From: Muribaculaceae bacterium
GTDB taxonomy: Bacteria > Bacteroidota > Bacteroidia > Bacteroidales > Muribaculaceae
Direction of reading: 5' to 3'
DNA: 64,000 bases
NCBI GenBank assembly: GCA_017405965.1
Contig: JAFQZK010000022.1
Span: 124,001 to 188,000 of the forward strand
Shown here: one piece after another, positions 59,238-64,000 of the stretch
Layout: each line of letters opens with the position of its first letter
Position numbering within the stretch: the first letter of the stretch is position 1
Made by a program: the position numbers and the translations under genes
Notes under the pieces: model-generated
Database searches by the model: none
What the model saw: only the letters and a program-made list of their open reading frames with translations
Told to the model about the DNA's origin: nothing

Positions 59238-60050
59238 TTATTCCACGGCCAGGCGGTTCAGGCTTGCCTCGATGATGGTGGAGATGCGGTCATCAGGTTT
59301 ATCGACGGGAGGGAATTGACAGGCAAAACGTATATATGTCTTGAGGAGATACAGTTGCTCGTCGGGCAGTGTGGTGTCGTAGTGATAGGCAATAAAACCG
59401 CCCAGCAGATAGGAGAATGCGAGATTGATCCTTTCGGTCCCATCGTTGAATCTTGAAGTTACCACTCGCGCTAAACGGGATACCTGCTCATTGGAAAGCA
59501 CCTTGTGATCCACAGCAGAGCAGACAAAGAATGTCCAAGGCTGAAAGCGCGTGAACGAGATGTCCAATACGCGGCCGTCTAATTCGGCATACAGGTCCAA
59601 GGTTGCCTGCAAGCCACCCTTGCGTTTCATCAGTTCGGCATATCCGTTGAAGTCTGCGATGGTTCCCAGAAAGCCTTTGTAAGCATCGTTGTAAGCCCCG
59701 AATATTGCATTATACGGGTAATTTGAGCAGGTTATGGCCAAATTCCGGGTTGACATGGCCTTCAACAAATCCGCGGGGATGTTGCACATGGCCACCATTT
59801 CCTCCATACTTTTGGCTTCGGTTTTGTGCTGATTCCAGTATCCAAAGTCATAACCTGGCCCCTGCAGCCCGCTGTCATCTATCGAAGGCGTCGGCCAGAA
59901 GACAAAATCTTTAGTCCTGTCGTAATCGAACATGGGCAAATCCTGGTTGTTGTCAAAATCCATGGGCTGCTGTGTTTCCGGCTCATCGGTCGTGCAGGCT
60001 GTCAGAGCCATCAAGGCCATCATTGCGAGTAATATCATTCTTGTTTTCAT
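59238..60050 (-). CDS. Lipoprotein of unknown function
   Basis: The 270-residue protein has a lipoprotein signal (LMALTACTTDEPETQ, Cys19). The body is mainly helical (MEEMVAMCNIPADLLKAMSTRNLAITCSNYPYNAIFGAYNDAYKGFLGTIADFNGYAELMKRKGG split over several helices) and matches no family I recognise. The ATG at 60050 is used because it starts a proper lipoprotein signal; an earlier ATG at 60083 would add 11 residues. It follows the receptor gene after a 210-base gap that holds a GC-rich repeat. Confidence 0.7.
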   Translation of the reverse strand: MKTRMILLAMMALMALTACTTDEPETQQPMDFDNNQDLPMFDYDRTKDFVFWPTPSIDDSGLQGPGYDFGYWNQHKTEAKSMEEMVAMCNIPADLLKAMSTRNLAITCSNYPYNAIFGAYNDAYKGFLGTIADFNGYAELMKRKGGLQATLDLYAELDGRVLDISFTRFQPWTFFVCSAVDHKVLSNEQVSRLARVVTSRFNDGTERINLAFSYLLGGFIAYHYDTTLPDEQLYLLKTYIRFACQFPPVDKPDDRISTIIEASLNRLAVE

Positions 60051-60102
60051 ATCTCTATTGTTGTTTAATTGGTTAATTGACATATTTGAGTTGTCTATTC
60101 TT

Positions 60103-60224
60103 AACTCCTCCCCTAAGATAGGGGAGGTGGCGCGAAGCGACGGAGGAGTATGATGCCTCCAGGTTGTAAGCCTTGTGTAGTATCAACGCCCCCTTACCCC
60201 CTCTAATCTTAGAGGGGGAGTTGC
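60103..60224. repeat. GC-rich double-hairpin repeat, related to the core of element B
   Basis: CCTCCCCTA/TAGGGGAGG (from 60108) and CCCCCTCTAA/TTAGAGGGGG (60198-60219) form two hairpins. On the minus strand the order CAACTCCCCCTCTAAGA, GGGGGCGTTGAT, CATACTCCTCCG matches the interior of element B at 13701-13850. The TAACGTGAG-type ends are missing here. Confidence 0.7.
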
Positions 60225-60260
60225 TGATTACCTCATTATTTTGCAAGTGAATTATCATGG

Positions 60261-62921
60261 TTAATTGACTGTTTCTTGGGTGCGTTGCAGTGTGGCATCG
60301 TTGCCGCTGCGGCGCTTGAACGGATTGTTGATAGTGTTGAACGTCCACCTGACTATGAGCGAGACGCTACGCAAGTCGTTGTGAATATCGGTGCGGTTGA
60401 ACACGTTACCGTATTCAGTCTCGATGCGGGTGCTCATGCTTCGGTTGAACACGTCATTGAAGTTGGCGCCCAGGGTGAGCCTGTCGCCGAGCAGGCTCGC
60501 CATCACGCTCAGGTTCAGTCCCAACCTCGAATTGCAATGGGTGCTGCAGCCCGAGGTCCATGGCGTGGAATATAGCAGGTCGCACCCCAGCATCACATGC
60601 TGCGAGAGGTTGTACTGTAGGTTGCCATGCAGCAAGGCAAACGGCCTGCTCTCGATTTCTTTCCGACTCAACGATGGCACGGGAATGCGGGGCCATGTGC
60701 CCGACGCCAGCAAGAAGACGTTAAAAAATCTGTTGCTGTAGGAATAATCCAAGTCGAGGCTCAAGGCATGAATGCGGCCGATGTTGATGGGGCTCTGGAG
60801 CAAGGATCCTGAACTTAATAACTGATGTACGGTCTGGATAGCATTGTCCACACGGCTGTAGGACAGTTGGGCCGCAAAGTGCTTATACTGTGCCGTCAGG
60901 GCAAAGCGGTCGGTCGCCGTGGGGCGCAACTCGGGATTGCCCGTGGCGAGGTCATCGGCACCCAGGTAGATGATATTGGGCGACAGGCTGTTGCTCGGTA
61001 AATTCTCTTGTGATGAATGACCCGTTATGAAATCGGAGTTTGACAAGAAGGAATACCCTAGGCTGTTGTACGGCAACACGTTAAAGTAGAATGTGGAGCG
61101 CAACTGGTTGTAGGACGGGCGCACGAGCGTGCGGCGATAGCTGGCCATGAGGTCCAGGTCGTCGTTCACGCGATAGCCCACCTTAACGCTCGGCAACAGG
61201 TCATGATAGGTTTTCTCATAACGGATAACGACGTCCTGACGCGTTCTGGTGAAGTCATACTCGTAGCGCAACCCCAGGTTCAACCGCCAGCGATTCCATT
61301 GCTTGCTCAGCGCATAATAGGCCGAGGTCCAATAGTTGTTGCGTTTGCTTCGCTGGATATCGCCCTCTTTCTCTACTTCGCTGAAATTATTTGCGTTGCC
61401 CCATTCCAGCCCCGTCTTGTGTTCCCAACCTCGGGTGACAAAATCATATTTTGCCGTGGCAGTACTGATCTCATAGTCGTTGTAATAGTCTATCGTTTGG
61501 GGGGCTAGGCCAGGGCTCAGGACGTCCTGTCGATTGGACTGCCAGGATAAAGCACGGTCGTAGATAAGCAGCAGTCGGGAATCGTCGGTGCGTTGCCACG
61601 AGTAGCTGGCCGAAATGCTCTGGTGGTCTGATCTCAAAGCCATGTCACACTGTTTGTCGGTCTGCTCAGTGACAAAACCATGGTTGTACTCACGTGACGT
61701 CTGCAAGTCAATACCCGTCTTGCTGAAATCACCACTGTATTGAACACCTACAACGCTCTTGGGGGTGAAGGCATAGTTGATGCCGGCGAACACAAGGTAG
61801 TTGTCTCCGCTGCCCGCATAGCTCGTGGTGTCGTTTTTCTGGCCACTGCCATAGGCATGAGTGTATTGCGTATTATGGCTGCGGGAATAGTTGCGGCTGT
61901 AACCCAGCGAGACGTTGCCCGACAGCTTGTTATACTTGCCGTCAATCGTCAGAATCGTGGCATTGGACACCTTGTGCTTGAAGTCCACGATGTCGGTAAG
62001 ACTGGCGCCCAGGTGGTTCTTGATGGAGCTGTGGGTGTATAACTTGATGACCGCATCGGCAGTGGAGGCATATTGTGCATCGGGGTCGCGGATGACCTCA
62101 ATGCGCTTGATGTCTTGGGAACTCAAAGCCCTGAGTTCAGACCTGTCGGTTATCTTTCGGTCATTGATATAGACTTCGGCGGAACTGCGCCCGATGACCG
62201 AGATACCGTCACCTGCATCAACCATGATACCCGGCGCCCAGCGCAATAGGTCCAGCGCATTACCCGCATTACCCATGATGGTGCCGCCAAGGCTGTAGAT
62301 GGTATAATTGGTCCCGTCGCGAGCTACCTGCATCCTGGGGGCGGTGACAAAGGTTTCCTGGAGCCTGATAATCTCGGGTTCCATCTTGATGGTGCCGATT
62401 CTCATCGTCTTACAAGGCTTGTACACTGTCTTGTAACCCACATGACTGATACGCGCAATGACCTTTTCACGCTCAACGGGAATGACAAAGATACCGCTGG
62501 CGTTGCTCACGCCGTGGGTGAGCAGAGTGGAATCCCGAGGGTCCATCACGATGATGTTGGCATACTCCAGCGGCTGTCCCTTCTCGTCAATGAGGCGACC
62601 GATGAGACGGCGGTCGGTCTTGTGGGTACATTCCACATAGATCTCATGCTTGTCGTTGACGGTCATGGCGATGGGATAGAAACCGATGAGTTGACGAATG
62701 GCGGCGGGGACGCTTTTGCCTCTCACGTCGGCAGTGACACTGAAGTCCTCGAGTTCGTTGAAGATGAACACGATGCGGTAACGGTCGGTTTGGCCTTGCA
62801 GATACTTCAGCGCCTCGCTCATCGATACCCGATTGAAACGATGCGTGATCTGTTGTGCATCCACGCTCATAGCCATGGCACAACAGATGAGGAATAATAT
62901 CAAAACCCGCAATCTCATCAT
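60261..62921 (-). CDS. STN-domain outer-membrane receptor (TonB-dependent type, OMP_b-brl_3-like)
   Basis: The 886-residue protein has a signal peptide (AMSVDAQQ), an STN signalling domain (MSEALKYLQGQTDRYRIVF..VRGKSVPAAIRQLIG, about 33-85), a carboxypeptidase-D-like domain (LIGRLIDEKGQPLEYANI, 105-190), a plug (LDLLRWAPGIMVDAGDGISVIGRSSAEVYIN) and a long barrel. STN domains touch an inner-membrane anti-sigma factor, here the preceding gene product; the genes overlap by four bases (ATGA). The ligand is unknown. The receptor therefore couples sensing at the outer membrane to the ECF sigma factor at the right edge. Confidence 0.88.
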   Translation of the reverse strand: MMRLRVLILFLICCAMAMSVDAQQITHRFNRVSMSEALKYLQGQTDRYRIVFIFNELEDFSVTADVRGKSVPAAIRQLIGFYPIAMTVNDKHEIYVECTHKTDRRLIGRLIDEKGQPLEYANIIVMDPRDSTLLTHGVSNASGIFVIPVEREKVIARISHVGYKTVYKPCKTMRIGTIKMEPEIIRLQETFVTAPRMQVARDGTNYTIYSLGGTIMGNAGNALDLLRWAPGIMVDAGDGISVIGRSSAEVYINDRKITDRSELRALSSQDIKRIEVIRDPDAQYASTADAVIKLYTHSSIKNHLGASLTDIVDFKHKVSNATILTIDGKYNKLSGNVSLGYSRNYSRSHNTQYTHAYGSGQKNDTTSYAGSGDNYLVFAGINYAFTPKSVVGVQYSGDFSKTGIDLQTSREYNHGFVTEQTDKQCDMALRSDHQSISASYSWQRTDDSRLLLIYDRALSWQSNRQDVLSPGLAPQTIDYYNDYEISTATAKYDFVTRGWEHKTGLEWGNANNFSEVEKEGDIQRSKRNNYWTSAYYALSKQWNRWRLNLGLRYEYDFTRTRQDVVIRYEKTYHDLLPSVKVGYRVNDDLDLMASYRRTLVRPSYNQLRSTFYFNVLPYNSLGYSFLSNSDFITGHSSQENLPSNSLSPNIIYLGADDLATGNPELRPTATDRFALTAQYKHFAAQLSYSRVDNAIQTVHQLLSSGSLLQSPINIGRIHALSLDLDYSYSNRFFNVFLLASGTWPRIPVPSLSRKEIESRPFALLHGNLQYNLSQHVMLGCDLLYSTPWTSGCSTHCNSRLGLNLSVMASLLGDRLTLGANFNDVFNRSMSTRIETEYGNVFNRTDIHNDLRSVSLIVRWTFNTINNPFKRRSGNDATLQRTQETVN

Positions 62922-63580
62922 TGATTGGCCATCATGTTGTTCCCGGTAATCACCAGTTGATCACCATCGAGCTTGACACTGAATGCCTCGAAATTGTTGA
63001 GCATCTCAACGACCTCGTCAAGGGTGAAATCGGGTTCCCACTTATAGTATAACCGCAGCGAGCGCACCTCGTTGCCATTCCATTGGGGCTGGACGTTGTA
63101 GTGTGCGGCCAGGTCATTGATGATCTGCTCTAGCGGCACGTTATCATACAGGTGCGCCTGAGGTTTGTCCGACTCAACATCGATGGCGCTGGCAGTTCTG
63201 TCGGCCTCTTGCGGTTTTACGTTGGGAGCGGTGTTTTCCACGGTTTCGGTTTGGGGAGTATGTGCGAAATGGGAATAAATGGCAGCGGCAGCGAGCCCGA
63301 AGACCGCCAGGACGACAACAGCGGCAGCGATTTTTCGCCAAACAAAAGGCTTGACGGTGCGAGCCTGATGGGCAGCAGCAAAGCGTTCCCATTCCCGGTC
63401 AACTATCTCGGCCGTGAATTCCTGATCGACCTGCTCTGCGTCAAGGGCACTGCGCGTCTTGCACATCATCTCATAGAGCGATGCACATTCACTGTCGGCG
63501 AGAATCTCCCGCCATTGTTCATCGGTATATTGTCCCGGATCGTCCATCATTCGGAACAGTAAATCGGTCTTTTCCATCAT
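62918..63580 (-). CDS. Anti-sigma factor, FecR-like with DUF4974-type C-terminus
   Basis: The 220-residue protein has a cytosolic N-terminal region of about 80 residues, one membrane span (KIAAAVVVLAVFGLAAAAIYSHF, split near residues 83-106) and a periplasmic C-terminus (VPLEQIINDLAAHYNVQPQW..LYYKWEPDFTLDEVVEMLNNFEAFSVKLDGD) like DUF4974. FecR proteins hold an ECF sigma factor until signalled by an STN receptor. It is shorter than typical FecR proteins and the full FecR beta-helical domain seems absent, leaving only the DUF4974-like end. It overlaps the receptor gene and follows the sigma gene. Confidence 0.83.
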   Translation of the reverse strand: MMEKTDLLFRMMDDPGQYTDEQWREILADSECASLYEMMCKTRSALDAEQVDQEFTAEIVDREWERFAAAHQARTVKPFVWRKIAAAVVVLAVFGLAAAAIYSHFAHTPQTETVENTAPNVKPQEADRTASAIDVESDKPQAHLYDNVPLEQIINDLAAHYNVQPQWNGNEVRSLRLYYKWEPDFTLDEVVEMLNNFEAFSVKLDGDQLVITGNNMMANQ

Positions 63581-63601
63581 CCCAAAGATTTTGAGGGACT
63601 C

Positions 63602-63763
63602 CTATAAATTAGCTTGAGTTGGATTTTGAATGATTTTTGAGCAGATTTTGTCTTAGCTTCGCAGGAGCATAGCAAACTATGCTCCAAGAAGATAAGGCAA
63701 AAGATGCCAAAAAGCAGCAAAATACAGCCAACACAAATCATAATCATTTCGATAATTTATAGG
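63602..63763. repeat. Inverted-repeat element between sigma and anti-sigma genes
   Basis: CCTATAAATTA (63602-63612) is inverted at 63753-63763, and the centre is a perfect hairpin GGAGCATAG/CTATGCTCC with loop CAAA (63664-63685). Partial complementarity continues between (GATTTTGAATGATTTTTGAG and the matching right part). The right end lies within the last codons of the sigma gene, so the element or its copy contributes coding sequence. Confidence 0.65.
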
Positions 63764-64000
63764 TGTCCCGTAAAGTTAAACGTAATTGATTGAGCGCGTT
63801 GCGCAGATGCTTGTAGACTGTCGTCTCGCTCACGCCCAGCCGTTTGGCGATTTGCTTGAACGTCAATCCACACCTGTAGTGGAGCATGATGATTTCACGG
63901 CAAACGGGCGGAGTGAGGCTGCTGATGCCGTTCTGCAACGCCTTAATCTCGCGTTCAAACGCCTCGCTGTCATCTGGGGCCTCGTCGTCTATCGGAAAGT
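63744..64000 (-). CDS. ECF RNA polymerase sigma factor, C-terminal part (5' end outside window)
   Basis: The frame is open to the right edge, so the start is missing. The visible 85 residues are sigma region 4: LQNGISSLTPPVCREIIMLHYRCG followed by the helix-turn-helix LTFKQIAKRLGVSETTVYKHLRNAL. This is typical of Bacteroidetes ECF factors encoded next to FecR-like proteins. It should direct transcription of the receptor operon and perhaps the downstream lipoprotein and serpin genes. Confidence 0.9.
   Translation of the reverse strand, partial: FPIDDEAPDDSEAFEREIKALQNGISSLTPPVCREIIMLHYRCGLTFKQIAKRLGVSETTVYKHLRNALNQLRLTLRDTYKLSK

Noticed and set aside
1-64000. rRNA or tRNA genes, cohesin or scaffoldin genes, intact transposase or integrase
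   Set aside because: None was recognised on either strand.

Overview
The window reads as a chromosomal segment of a gut-type member of the order Bacteroidales. The reasons are two SusC/SusD outer-membrane pairs, promoters with the Bacteroidetes -7 box TAnnTTTG, an anti-sigma factor with a DUF4974-like C-terminus, a BspA-type leucine-rich repeat protein, SusE/SusF-like lipoproteins and a T9SS-like C-terminal domain. The many dockerin-like modules (paired loop-helix units of the GDVNGDGEV..ADVNAVID type) on secreted proteins suggest a Muribaculaceae- or Prevotellaceae-like lineage; that placement is inference.

Layout. 1-4 kb: end of a beta-helix protein, a MITE-like element, a GT4 glycosyltransferase and a secreted CotH-family protein. 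4-22 kb: a C10 peptidase and then a starch locus made of a SusA-like GH13 enzyme, a GH53 galactanase translationally adjacent to a secreted GH13 alpha-amylase, a secreted protein with a T9SS-like tail, SusF-, SusE-, SusD- and SusC-like proteins and a divergent LacI regulator. The same LacI-type operator lies in front of the regulator/susC region and of the amylase pair. 23-30 kb: an AT-rich GxxExxY protein, a PafA-type phosphatase and a second SusC/SusD pair. 30-38 kb: Xaa-Pro aminopeptidase, gamma-carbonic anhydrase-like protein, second CotH protein, dnaX and a DUF4421 protein. 38-42 kb: an AT-richer accessory island with two paralogous small HTH proteins, each preceded by a related structured leader, and a four-gene envelope operon. 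42-50 kb: threonine dehydrogenase, dockerin-bearing secreted proteins, BspA-like protein, Sir2 deacylase and three consecutive FKBP prolyl isomerases. 50-56 kb: methyltransferase-like protein, YfhO membrane protein, cytidine deaminase, glucosaminidase and kbl. 56-64 kb: a minus-strand set of ECF sigma factor, anti-sigma factor, STN-type outer-membrane receptor, two lipoproteins, a beta-barrel protein and a serpin, probably a cell-surface signalling system with its outputs.

How the genes work together. The starch locus has the standard logic of binding (SusD/E/F), surface hydrolysis (amylase), TonB-dependent import (SusC) and periplasmic hydrolysis (SusA-like), under a LacI regulator instead of a membrane-bound SusR. 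Tdh and Kbl together convert threonine to glycine and acetyl-CoA, but their genes are about 12 kb apart. Seven secreted proteins of unrelated function carry dockerin-like modules; no cohesin is recognisable in the window.

The intergenic DNA is unusually structured. It holds a 229-bp element with 20-bp inverted ends and a 9-bp target duplication, a family of three elements sharing TAACGTGAGTTC-like ends but with different palindromic cores, seven copies of a 22-bp palindrome, and seven heptanucleotide arrays, several directly abutting stop codons. I saw no rRNA, tRNA, CRISPR array or intact transposase.
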